28,394 nucleotides of DNA from JBOHCT01 sp050699055 (lineage in GTDB: Bacteria; Actinomycetota; Actinomycetes; Streptosporangiales; JBOHCT01): the NCBI GenBank assembly GCA_050699055.1, contig JBOHCT010000027.1:1-28394 (forward strand). Direction: 5' to 3'. Position 1 is the stretch's first letter. The number at the start of each line of letters is the position of its first letter. Below, in pieces: positions 7,172-14,739 of the stretch. The notes below the pieces were generated by a model. It was given only the letters and a program-made list of their open reading frames with translations. It made no database searches and had not been told where the DNA came from. The position numbers and the translations under genes are program-made.

Positions 7172-8895
7172 CGAGCGGCGACGACGATCTTCAGGCACGG
7201 CTCGGTCCGCTGCGCGCGATGGTCGAGCTCGGGGAGGACCGCGTCGACGAGGAGCTGCTCGGGGAGGCGAGGACGGTGCTCGCCCGCGCCCATACGCGTC
7301 TGCGGCTGTCGAGCGAACATACGGTGGTCGCCCTGGCCGGGGCGACGGGGAGCGGTAAGTCGTCGCTGTTCAACGCCATCTCGGAGCTCCATCTGTCGCC
7401 GGTCGGCATCCGGCGCCCGACGACCGACGCCACCCGCGCGTGCGTCTGGGGACTCGAGGGGGCGCGCCCGCTGCTCGACTGGCTGGCCGTCGACAAGCGG
7501 CACCGCTACGCACGGGCGAGCGCACTCGACGGCGACGCGGGCTGGTCGCTCAACGGTCTGGTGCTGCTGGACCTTCCCGACCACGACTCGGTGCGAATCG
7601 CGCATCACCTGGAGGTCGATCGGCTGGTTGAGGTGGCCGACCTCGTCGTCTGGGTCCTCGACCCGCAGAAGTACGCCGACCGCGCGATCCACGCGCGCTA
7701 CCTCCGTACGTTCGAGTCCCACCAGACGGTGACGGTGGTGGTACTCAACCAGTCGGACCGGCTCGCCGCTGAGGCGCGTGACCAGTGCCTGGTCGACCTG
7801 CACGGGCTGCTCGAGGCCGACGGCCTCGGCGACGTACGGGTTTTCGCCACATCGGTGACGACCGGCACCGGAGTGGAAGAGCTTCGATCGCTGCTGGTCA
7901 CCGAGGTCGCTGAGCGGCGGGCCTGGGGGCGGCGTCTGTCAGCCGACATCGACCGGCTCTTCGAGCGGATCGCGGTACAGACCTGGCAGGCTTCCCCTAC
8001 TGGCATCGACGCGGCCCGCCGTTCCCTTCTCGTCGGTGCTCTGGCGGACGCCGCGGGGGTCCGCGCCGCGGGCGTGTCGCTGGAGACGGTCATGCGAGAG
8101 CGCGCTCGGCCGTACGTCGGGTGGTCCCTCGCCACGCTGCCCCGCTCCGTGTTCGCCGGTCGCGGTCGCCGCCCCGCCCGCTCGTCGTCCCGCCGCTCCA
8201 TGCGCGGGAGTCCCTTGCTGCGTGCCGGCCTGAGGGACGGGGAGGTCGACCCCACTCAGGGGACGGGGGAGAAGTCGGCGGGCGCACAGCAGGCGATGGT
8301 CGACGACGCGGTGGCCCAGGCCGCTGAGAGCGTGGCGGCTGCCCTGCCGGGTTCGTGGGGCCAGGCCGTACGATTCGCCGGCCGGTCCTACGTCGACACG
8401 GTTCCCCACCGTCTGGGGGAGGTCGTCGCCTCCGCCCGGCGCGCCGGCCGACGGACCCCCGCGTGGTGGCGCGTGGCCCGGGTGGTCCAAGTCATGCTGG
8501 CGGTGGCGGCGGCGGCCGGTCTCGCGTGGGTGGCCGGCTTGATCGTCTTCGCCTACCTCCACGCTGGGACGAGCCCGTGGTCGGTCGTGGGGCAGCGGCG
8601 GTTCTTCCCGTACGCCGCCGGGCTCCTCGTCGCGGGGCTCGGGCTCGGCATGCTGGCAGGGTGGATCGGGACGCGGCTGGCACGCGGCGCGGCGCGCAGG
8701 CAGCGGGGGCGTGCTGAGGACCGGATGCTTCTTGATGTTGAGGGCGTCGCACACGCCGCACTGTTCCTGCCGGTCGGCGTGGAGCTGGAGCGGTACGCGC
8801 GGTTCAAGGAACAGCTCGCCTCGGGGCGGCGGCTTCAGGGCGGCGAGAGAGCCTCGCGTCGTCCACAGACTGCCGTCTGTCCACAGGTGCCGTGA
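7168..8895 (+). CDS. dynB: Membrane-bound dynamin-like GTPase, second of the pair (DynB-like)
   Basis: 575 aa. The G domain has P-loop GATGSGKS (58-65), switch I RPTTDAT (83-89), a G3-like DLPDHDS (135-141, where canonical GTPases have DxxG), and G4 NQSD (194-197). An Arg/Ser-rich stretch near 330-355 separates it from a helical part. Two transmembrane helices follow at about 440-465 and 478-503, then a short cytoplasmic tail. The start overlaps the stop of the upstream GTPase (ATGA at 7168). In Streptomyces DynB is the membrane-anchored member that works with DynA and the divisome at sporulation septa; the two-helix anchor here fits that role. Many databases label such proteins only as YfjP-like GTPase or ABC transporter. 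Sporulation function is inference. Confidence 0.87.
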   Translation: MTSGDDDLQARLGPLRAMVELGEDRVDEELLGEARTVLARAHTRLRLSSEHTVVALAGATGSGKSSLFNAISELHLSPVGIRRPTTDATRACVWGLEGARPLLDWLAVDKRHRYARASALDGDAGWSLNGLVLLDLPDHDSVRIAHHLEVDRLVEVADLVVWVLDPQKYADRAIHARYLRTFESHQTVTVVVLNQSDRLAAEARDQCLVDLHGLLEADGLGDVRVFATSVTTGTGVEELRSLLVTEVAERRAWGRRLSADIDRLFERIAVQTWQASPTGIDAARRSLLVGALADAAGVRAAGVSLETVMRERARPYVGWSLATLPRSVFAGRGRRPARSSSRRSMRGSPLLRAGLRDGEVDPTQGTGEKSAGAQQAMVDDAVAQAAESVAAALPGSWGQAVRFAGRSYVDTVPHRLGEVVASARRAGRRTPAWWRVARVVQVMLAVAAAAGLAWVAGLIVFAYLHAGTSPWSVVGQRRFFPYAAGLLVAGLGLGMLAGWIGTRLARGAARRQRGRAEDRMLLDVEGVAHAALFLPVGVELERYARFKEQLASGRRLQGGERASRRPQTAVCPQVP

Positions 8896-8997
8896 CACCC
8901 CTTTCGTCGGCCTTCTCTCGCGGCGAGTCTTGTGTGGCGTCAGGAGCCGCCGCCCCACCGTGCCGGAGGAGGGGCCCGTGCCAGAAGAGGGGATGAG

Positions 8998-9501
8998 ATG
9001 AACGACGCGCTGATCACAGTCGTGGGCAACGTCGCGTCCGAGCCGCGTCACGCCGTGACCCGAAGCGGCGTCCACGTGACCAACTTGCGGGTGGCGTCGA
9101 CGGCCCGCCGGTTCGACCGGGCCCAGGGGCAGTGGTGCGACGCCTCGACGCTCTACATCACGGTTTCGTGCTGGAGACAGCTCGCGCAGAACGTCGCGGC
9201 CTCGGTACACAAGGGGGACCCACTCGTCGTGGCGGGCCGTTTGCGTACCCGGTCCTACACCGACCGCGACGCCCAGCGTCGTGTCTACACCGAGATCGAG
9301 GCGTCCGCGGTCGGCCATGACCTGACGCGTGGCGTCGGTCAGTTCGTCAAGGGACGTCCTGTTGCCGGGAAGCCTGAGGGAGCGGAGGCCATGCCCGTGC
9401 CTGAGGGTGACGACGTGCGGAGCACCAGCGGTGTCCCTGCGGAGGACGCTGGACACATGAGTCGATTGCGCGGAGAGGGCCCCGAGGAGGCTGCCGCCTG
9501 A
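8998..9501 (+). CDS. ssb: Single-stranded DNA-binding protein (SsbB-like, without acidic C-terminal tip)
   Basis: 167 aa. The OB fold covers about residues 1-108: ITVVGNVASEP, the FDRAQGQWCDASTLYITVSCW strand pair, AQNVAASVHKGDPLVVAGRLRTRSY. The ATG at 8998 has GAGGGG upstream and fits the family's N-terminus; an in-frame start at 8932 is less likely. The tail is charged but ends GEGPEEAAA and lacks the DDDIPF-type tip through which housekeeping SSBs recruit repair and replication proteins. That fits a secondary paralogue such as Streptomyces SsbB, linked to chromosome segregation in spores. It follows the GTPase pair by about 100 bp, which supports that reading. In mycobacteria the equivalent gene next to ettA is Rv2478c. 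Confidence 0.92.
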   Translation: MNDALITVVGNVASEPRHAVTRSGVHVTNLRVASTARRFDRAQGQWCDASTLYITVSCWRQLAQNVAASVHKGDPLVVAGRLRTRSYTDRDAQRRVYTEIEASAVGHDLTRGVGQFVKGRPVAGKPEGAEAMPVPEGDDVRSTSGVPAEDAGHMSRLRGEGPEEAAA

Positions 9502-9562
9502 ACCCACCGGAACCGCGTCAAGAGGTGAGTGGTACGCGGCACGGGCACCGGCCACCAGCCCC

Positions 9563-9576
9563 TACCCTTGTTGGCA
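9563..9576 (+). promoter_or_regulatory. Leaderless -10 element of ettA
   Basis: TACCCT (9563-9568) is followed by seven bases and then the ATG at 9576. No Shine-Dalgarno sequence is present. The spacing puts the transcription start on the A of the ATG, as in leaderless actinobacterial genes. No clear -35 box is seen. Confidence 0.55.
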
Positions 9577-11240
9577 TGCCCGACTTCATCTACACGATGC
9601 GCGCCGTGCGCAAAGCGCACGGCGACAAGGTCGTCCTCGACAACGTTACGCTGGCCTTCTTGCCTGGCGCGAAGATCGGGGTCGTCGGGCCCAACGGCGC
9701 CGGCAAGTCGAGCCTGCTCGCCGTCATGGCTGGGCTCGACGAGCCTTCCAACGGCGAGGCGCGCCTCACCCCCGGCTACTCCGTCGGGATCCTCCAGCAG
9801 GAGCCCTCCCTGGACGAGACGAAGGACGTGCTGGGCAACGTCGAGGAAGGCGTGGCCGAGACCAAAGCGATGATCGAGCGCTACAACGAGGTCGCGGAGA
9901 GGATGGCGACCGACTACTCCGATAAGCTGCTCGACGAGATGGGTCGGCTGCAGGAGCAGCTCGACCACAGAGACGCGTGGGACCTCGACAGCCAGCTCGA
10001 GCAGGCGATGGACGCTCTGCGCTGCCCTCCGCCCGACGCCGACGTGTCCACACTGTCCGGGGGAGAGCGGCGGCGGGTCGCCCTCTGTCAACTTCTGCTC
10101 AGACAGCCGGACCTCCTGCTGCTCGACGAGCCGACCAACCATCTCGACGCCGAGAGCACCGAGTGGCTCGAGCAACACCTCGCGAAGTACCGGGGCACCG
10201 TCGTCGCCGTCACCCACGACCGCTACTTCCTCGACGACGTCGCCGAGTGGATCCTCGAGCTCGACCGCGGCCACGCCTACCCCTACCAGGGCAACTATTC
10301 GACCTATCTCGAGACGAAGCAGGCGAGACTGAAGGTCGAGGGCCAGAAGGACGCCAAGCGCAAGAGGGCGCTGCAGCAGGAGCTGGAGTGGGTCCGCTCC
10401 AACCCCAAGGCCCGGCAGGCCAAGAGCCGCGCTCGCCTGCAGCGTTATGAAGAGCTCGCTGACGAGGCCGAGAAGTACCGCAAGCTCGACTTCGACGAGA
10501 TCCAGATCCCTCCCGGCCCACGCCTCGGCAACAAGGTCGTCGAGGCCAAGGATCTGACCAAGGGCTACGACGACCAGTGCCTCATCGAGAACCTCTCGTT
10601 CACCCTGCCCCCCGGGGGGATCGTGGGCATCCTGGGTCCCAACGGCGTCGGCAAGACCACGCTGCTCAAGATGCTCTTCGGGGAGGAGAAGCCCGACGCG
10701 GGCAGCTTGGAGCTCGGCGACACCGTGCAGATTTCCTACGTCGATCAGACCCGCGCGCGGATCGATCCGAACAAGACGGCGTGGGAGCTCGTGTCCGACG
10801 GTGAGACCCGTATCCAGGTAGGGACCGTCGAGATCCCGAGCCGCGCCTACGTCGCGGCATTCGGGTTCCGCGGCTCCGACCAGCAGAAGCCGGCCCGTCT
10901 CTTCTCCGGCGGCGAGCGCAACCGGTTGAACCTCGCGCTCACCCTCAAGCAAGGCGGTAACCTCCTGTTGCTCGACGAGCCGACCAACGACCTCGATGTC
11001 GAGACCCTGCGTTCGCTCGAGGGCGCCGTTCTCGACTTTCCGGGGTGTGTGGTCATCACCGCGCACGACCGTTGGTTCCTCGACCGGGTCGCGACCCACA
11101 TCCTGTCCTGGGAGGGAGACGCCAGCTGGTTCTGGTTCGAGGGCAACTTCGCCGGCTACGAGCGCAACAAGATCGAACGCCTCGGACCAGAGGCCGCACG
11201 TCCGCATCGGGTGACCCACAGGAAGCTCACCCGAGGCTGA
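9576..11240 (+). CDS. ettA: Energy-dependent translational throttle protein EttA (ABC-F ATPase)
   Basis: 554 aa, the same size as E. coli EttA. It carries two ABC domains in one chain and no membrane part. The first has Walker A GPNGAGKSS, signature LSGGERRR and Walker B LLLLDEPTNHLD. The linker contains the ABC-F arm and a long charged helix (RKRALQQELEWVRSNPKARQ is typical of EttA). The second has GPNGVGKTT, FSGGERNRL and LLLLDEPTNDLD. The protein binds the ribosomal E site and gates entry into elongation according to ATP/ADP level. The ATG at 9576 is chosen because MPDFIYTMRAVRKAHGDK is the conserved start; a leaderless promoter sits directly before it. The homologous gene in M. tuberculosis is Rv2477c, also next to an ssb gene. 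A thioesterase gene follows after 3 bp. Confidence 0.96.
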   Translation: MPDFIYTMRAVRKAHGDKVVLDNVTLAFLPGAKIGVVGPNGAGKSSLLAVMAGLDEPSNGEARLTPGYSVGILQQEPSLDETKDVLGNVEEGVAETKAMIERYNEVAERMATDYSDKLLDEMGRLQEQLDHRDAWDLDSQLEQAMDALRCPPPDADVSTLSGGERRRVALCQLLLRQPDLLLLDEPTNHLDAESTEWLEQHLAKYRGTVVAVTHDRYFLDDVAEWILELDRGHAYPYQGNYSTYLETKQARLKVEGQKDAKRKRALQQELEWVRSNPKARQAKSRARLQRYEELADEAEKYRKLDFDEIQIPPGPRLGNKVVEAKDLTKGYDDQCLIENLSFTLPPGGIVGILGPNGVGKTTLLKMLFGEEKPDAGSLELGDTVQISYVDQTRARIDPNKTAWELVSDGETRIQVGTVEIPSRAYVAAFGFRGSDQQKPARLFSGGERNRLNLALTLKQGGNLLLLDEPTNDLDVETLRSLEGAVLDFPGCVVITAHDRWFLDRVATHILSWEGDASWFWFEGNFAGYERNKIERLGPEAARPHRVTHRKLTRG

Positions 11241-11243
11241 CCG

Positions 11244-11894
11244 ATGGACGACGGTCAAGAGCACGGCACGGCCGACAGCGCACGGGGAAGCAGCGCCCAC
11301 GGGCGAGGCTCGCCCACGCGTGGCGACGTCGGTCGTCGCGTCCACGAGGCCGCCGAGCGGCTCCGTACGAGATCGCGCCGGCCGCGCGGTGACGCGCCGC
11401 GCGGACGCCAGCCCGCCGACGCGACCGTCGTGGAGGCGCCGGGTGCTGAAGGGTGGTCGACGGGTACATACGAGTCCGGTACCGGGCATCGGTACGTCTA
11501 TCGGTGTCCGGTGCACTGGGGCGACCTCGACGCCTTCGGACACGTCAACAACGTCCGCATGCTGCGCTACCTCGAAGACGCGCGAGTGGCCATGCTGTTC
11601 GTCGACGCCGTGCGCGAAGGCGTCCCCGGGATGTCACATCTGATCGTCGCCCGCCACGAGGTCGACTATCTGTATCCGCTGGAGTTCCGCGCCGAGCCGA
11701 TCCGCATAGAGGTATGGGTACGGCAGATCAGGGCAGCGTCGTTTACGGTCGGCTACGAGGTCCGCGACGATGATCACCTGTTCGTACACGCTTCCTCGCT
11801 CATCGTGCCGTACGACTTCGACGGAGCCCGCCCGCGCCGTCTCGCCTCGGCGGAGAGGACTTTCTTGGAACGCTATCTCGAGCGGCAACCCTGA
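11244..11894 (+). CDS. Hot-dog fold acyl-CoA thioesterase (4-hydroxybenzoyl-CoA thioesterase family)
   Basis: 216 aa. Residues about 82-216 form a single hot-dog domain. The family motif is seen as WGDLDAFGHVNNVRMLRYLEDAR (positions 92-114; first 12 residues WGDLDAFGHVNN), with the catalytic Asp in the D-x-D-A-x-G-H-V-N-N stretch. The first 80 residues are Arg/Gly/Ala-rich, probably disordered and absent from most relatives. The start at 11244, three bases after the ettA stop with GAGG upstream, is plausible, but a shorter protein cannot be excluded (a GTG near 11429 is possible). The product would hydrolyse an acyl-CoA of unknown chain type. In M. tuberculosis Rv2475c is a thioesterase in the same relative place. 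Probably cotranscribed with ettA. Confidence 0.85.
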   Translation: MDDGQEHGTADSARGSSAHGRGSPTRGDVGRRVHEAAERLRTRSRRPRGDAPRGRQPADATVVEAPGAEGWSTGTYESGTGHRYVYRCPVHWGDLDAFGHVNNVRMLRYLEDARVAMLFVDAVREGVPGMSHLIVARHEVDYLYPLEFRAEPIRIEVWVRQIRAASFTVGYEVRDDDHLFVHASSLIVPYDFDGARPRRLASAERTFLERYLERQP

Positions 11895-11911
11895 GAGAGC
11901 AGGATTCTCCT

Positions 11912-12631
11912 ATGCCACGACTCAACGGACGTGTGGCCCTCGTCGCCGGGGGCGCCGGCGCCGTGGGAGAAGGCGTCGTACGTTCCTTCCTCGACGCGGG
12001 AGCGACCGTTGTCGTCCCGTCGCGGAGCGAGGAGCGACTGCGGTCCTTGCGTGAGCGCGTCGGCGACGACAAGCGGCTCATGACCCTGGTCGGCGACGTC
12101 GGGGACCCCACTGGTGCCGAGGACGTCCGCGGGCGGGTGCTCGAGGAGACGAAACGCGTCGACGCGGTCGTCGCGTCTGTGGGCGGGTGGTGGCAGGGGC
12201 CCCGCCTCACCGGCGTCGACATGGAGACGTGGCGGCGGGTACTCGACAACAACCTCACCACCCACTTCGTGCTGGCCAGAACGTTCCTGCCGGTACTTCG
12301 AGAGCGTTCCGGGACTGCCTACCTCGTGATCGTCGGCGACGCGGCCGACCATCCTGTCGACGGCGCGTCGCTGGTCTCTGTATCGGCCTCGGGAGTGCTG
12401 GGCATGTTCCGCGCGCTGTCGGCCGAGATGGCCGACACGCCCGTACGCCTGAACGCCCTGTACCTTGGTCCGCTCCGTACCCGGGCCAGGCCGGACGGCG
12501 ACCCGACATGGCTCTCGGCCGACGAGGTCGGCGCCTATGCCGCGTACCTCGCCAGCGGCGAGGGTGCGATGGTGAGCGGGAGCGTGGTGCCGCTGCTGAG
12601 CCGTCCGCCCGCCGGTGAGGCAAGGGCGTAA
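11912..12631 (+). CDS. SDR-fold protein with degenerate active site
   Basis: 239 aa with a short-chain dehydrogenase/reductase Rossmann fold. The dinucleotide-binding glycine motif reads GGAGAVGEG (13-21), strand residues GDVGD are at 61-65, and the structural Asn region DNNLTTHF (112-119) is present. The usual NNAG stretch reads ASVGG (88-92). Where SDRs have Y-x-x-x-K the protein reads V157-S-A-S-G161, and the catalytic Ser position (about 13 residues before) falls on D143-A144. All three catalytic side chains therefore appear lost, while cofactor binding may remain. The start at 11912 has AGCAGGA upstream and lies 17 bp after the thioesterase gene. It converges on glbO with a 7-bp gap. It may be a non-catalytic NAD(P)-binding protein or use an unconventional mechanism. 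Confidence 0.88.
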   Translation: MPRLNGRVALVAGGAGAVGEGVVRSFLDAGATVVVPSRSEERLRSLRERVGDDKRLMTLVGDVGDPTGAEDVRGRVLEETKRVDAVVASVGGWWQGPRLTGVDMETWRRVLDNNLTTHFVLARTFLPVLRERSGTAYLVIVGDAADHPVDGASLVSVSASGVLGMFRALSAEMADTPVRLNALYLGPLRTRARPDGDPTWLSADEVGAYAAYLASGEGAMVSGSVVPLLSRPPAGEARA

Positions 12632-12638
12632 GAAGGGG

Positions 12639-13058
12639 TCAGGGAGCCAGCGGAAGCGAGCGGCCTTCCCCCGGCCCCTGGGGGGCGTTGAGCAGGCCAT
12701 GGGCCGCGCGCACGAGATAGTCCCACAGCGCCGTGTCGTACCGCTCCGGCAGCCCGATGTCGTCCAGCGCGGCGCGCATGTGCGCGAGCCAGGCGTCGCG
12801 CTCCGTCTCCCCGATGCGGAACGGCACGTGGCGCATGCGCAGGCGCGGATGACCCCGCCGTTCGCTGTACGTGCGCGGACCCCCCCAGTACTGGATCAGG
12901 AAAAGAGCGAGCTTGTCCTCGGATTCATTAAGATCATCGGGGTACATCGACCGTAGGTGTGGATCCTCTCGTACGCCTTGGTAAAAACGATGGATGAGGC
13001 GACGGAACGTCTCCTCGCCGCCGACCGCGTCGTAGAAGGTGATCTGCTGGTCCTGCAT
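12639..13058 (-). CDS. glbO: Group II truncated haemoglobin (GlbO)
   Basis: 139 aa, close to M. tuberculosis GlbO (Rv2470). A 2-on-2 globin that binds haem and O2, thought to serve redox or NO/peroxide chemistry near the membrane. Key positions are present: Tyr B10 = Y26, Tyr CD1 = Y39, the YWGGPRTYSERRGHPRLRMRH stretch (57-77; the first 20 residues end at R76) with proximal His F8 = H77, and Trp G8 = W90. The N-terminus ITFYDAVGGEETF is typical. I chose the ATG at 13058; a GTG one codon upstream is equally possible, and the longer frame to 13145 would overlap the divergent osmC-like gene. The ribosome site is weak (GAGAGAA). Only 31 bp separate it from the divergent OsmC-like gene, so the two may share control. 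Confidence 0.95.
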   Translation of the reverse strand: MQDQQITFYDAVGGEETFRRLIHRFYQGVREDPHLRSMYPDDLNESEDKLALFLIQYWGGPRTYSERRGHPRLRMRHVPFRIGETERDAWLAHMRAALDDIGLPERYDTALWDYLVRAAHGLLNAPQGPGEGRSLPLAP

Positions 13059-13089
13059 CACTGACCATTCTCTCAGGAAGGAGCCATCG

Positions 13090-13515
13090 ATGGCGACGAT
13101 TCGTACGGCGAACGCACACTGGCAGGGACCTCTCGCCGAGGGCAAGGGAACGGTCTCGCTGGACTCCTCGGGGGTCGGCCGTTTCGAGGTGAGCTGGCCG
13201 TCGCGATCCGAGCAGCCGAACGGCCAGACCAGTCCGGAAGAGATGATCGCGGGCGCCCATGCGACGTGCTACTCCATGGCGCTGTCGAACGGGCTCGGCG
13301 GCGGCACTCCGCCGGAAACGGTCGACACCAGGGCGGACGTCACCTTTCAGGCCGGACAGGGTATCACCGGCATCCACCTCACCGCGCGCGCACGTGTGCC
13401 AGGGATCTCGGCGGAGGCCTTCGCGGAGGCAGCGGAGCAGGCCAAGGCGAACTGCCCGGTGAGCAAGGCTCTGGCTGGCGTGTCCATCACCCTCGACGCC
13501 CAGCTCGTCTCCTGA
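13090..13515 (+). CDS. OsmC/Ohr-family peroxiredoxin (OsmC-like)
   Basis: 141 aa. Thiol peroxidase that reduces organic hydroperoxides, using lipoyl or low-molecular thiols as donors. The two redox cysteines are C60 in AHATCYSMALS and C122 in KANCPVSKAL. The TSPEEMIAGAHA segment contains the Glu (E51) that normally orients the active-site Arg. The ATG at 13090 has AGGAAGGAG upstream, one of the best ribosome sites in the window. It is divergent from glbO with a 31-bp gap. A link between a globin and a peroxide reductase makes sense in oxidative or nitrosative stress, but that is inference. Subfamily is OsmC rather than Ohr, judged by the long spacing between the cysteines and the wording around them. 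Confidence 0.92.
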   Translation: MATIRTANAHWQGPLAEGKGTVSLDSSGVGRFEVSWPSRSEQPNGQTSPEEMIAGAHATCYSMALSNGLGGGTPPETVDTRADVTFQAGQGITGIHLTARARVPGISAEAFAEAAEQAKANCPVSKALAGVSITLDAQLVS

Positions 13516-13563
13516 GCTTGCCGTGAACCCCGCGGGCGTCGGCCCTGCGGGTGCCTTCTGGTC

Positions 13564-13600
13564 GTGTCGGAGACGCGCACGCTGACGCAAAGCCCGACAC
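13564..13600. terminator. Hairpin between convergent osmC-like and mscS genes
   Basis: GTGTCGG (13564-13570) pairs perfectly with CCGACAC (13594-13600) around a 23-base loop. It lies in the 90-bp convergent gap and may act as a bidirectional terminator. It lacks a T-run, as is common in GC-rich actinobacteria, so the call is tentative. Confidence 0.35.
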
Positions 13601-13605
13601 CGCGT

Positions 13606-14667
13606 TTACGGTCCCGTGTCGCCGGTGCGGATACCTCGGGGGCGGCCGACGGCCTCGGGTGAACGCTCTGGAGAGGGGGCGGGATCGCGGCCGTCGGGCA
13701 TCGGGCGCGTCCAGATCGCCTGTTGCGGGAACGGGATGTCCATGCCCTCCGCGTCGAGCCTCGCCTTGATGCGCTGCCGGAGCTCGCGCTGAACCTCCCA
13801 CTGTTCGAGTGGTGCGGTGACGAGGGCCAGCCGCAGCACGATTGCCTCCCGCGTCAGGGACTCGACCCCCCAGAACTCTGGATCGTCCCTGACGGTGTTC
13901 TTGAACGCGGGGTCCTCCCGCAGCGTGCGCGCGGTCTCAAGGAGCAGTTCGCCGGCGCGGTCGACGTCGCTGTCGTAGGGGATCGGTATGTCGAGGATCG
14001 CGCGTCCCCATCCCTGGTTGGCGTTCGCGACCCGCATGATCTCCCCGTTGCGGACGTACCAGAGGACGCCAGAGAGGTCCCGCACGCGCGTCACCCGGAG
14101 TCCGACCTCCTCGACCTCGCCCACCGCGTCGCCGAGGTCGACCCAGTCGCCCATGCCATACTGGTCCTCCATCAGCATGAACATGCCGGAGAGGAAATCT
14201 CTGACCAGACTCTGCGCCCCGAAGCCGATTGCGAGACCGAGGATGCCCGCGCTCGCGATGATCGGCCCGAGGTTGATGCCAAGCTCCCCGAGGACCAGTA
14301 CGAACGCGATCCCGTAGATCGTGATGCTGGCGACGCTGCGCAGTACCGAGCCGATGGTCTTGGCCCGCTGCCTGCGTCGCTGGCTGGAGGCGAGCAGGCT
14401 GGCATCGAACACGACGCGAGCGGGCCGCCTGGTGCCCGAATACCCTTCGGCGTCGGCCCCCTCCTCCTTCTCCTCGACGATGTGTTCGACGACGCGCGCG
14501 ATGACACGTCGGGCGACCGCCCGCAGGAGGATGGCGATGACGATGATGAGAGCGACACGGAGTGCGGTCTCGGTGAACGCGCCAGCATGCGCTGCGAACC
14601 AGTCACCCACCGTGGCCGCGGTGTCGGCGGCGTTCTCCACCGGCTGGGGGGCGTACGGGAGCGCCAC
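13606..14667 (-). CDS. Small-conductance mechanosensitive channel, MscS family
   Basis: 353 aa from the GTG at 14667; an in-frame ATG at 14685 exists, but AAGGGG lies seven bases before the GTG and is ideally placed for it. Helix 1 is ALRVALIIVIAILLRAV. Helices 2 and 3 lie in TIYGIAFVLVLGELG and PIIASAGILGLAIGFGAQSL, the latter the Gly/Ala-packed pore helix followed by VRDFLSGMF. The beta domain carries QYGMGDWVDLG and VGEVEEVGLRVTRVRD, then the soluble vestibule and a Pro-rich tail. A charged loop (EEKEEGADAEG) between helices 1 and 2 is predicted cytoplasmic. The channel opens on membrane tension and relieves hypo-osmotic shock. It lies downstream of the prolyl oligopeptidase gene on the same strand with a 72-bp gap, so it may be read through from it. 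Confidence 0.92.
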   Translation of the reverse strand: MALPYAPQPVENAADTAATVGDWFAAHAGAFTETALRVALIIVIAILLRAVARRVIARVVEHIVEEKEEGADAEGYSGTRRPARVVFDASLLASSQRRRQRAKTIGSVLRSVASITIYGIAFVLVLGELGINLGPIIASAGILGLAIGFGAQSLVRDFLSGMFMLMEDQYGMGDWVDLGDAVGEVEEVGLRVTRVRDLSGVLWYVRNGEIMRVANANQGWGRAILDIPIPYDSDVDRAGELLLETARTLREDPAFKNTVRDDPEFWGVESLTREAIVLRLALVTAPLEQWEVQRELRQRIKARLDAEGMDIPFPQQAIWTRPMPDGRDPAPSPERSPEAVGRPRGIRTGDTGP

Positions 14668-14739
14668 AGGAGAGCCCCTTGTCATCCCTTTTGTCGTCGA
14701 TGCGTGGTCCGGTGGCCAGCCTAGGACAGGGCGAAGGCT

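Noticed and set aside
9339..11543. 734-codon open frame on the minus strand opposite ettA
   Set aside because: It is antisense to a clearly identified ABC-F gene and shows no domain; long antisense frames are expected from high-GC codon bias.
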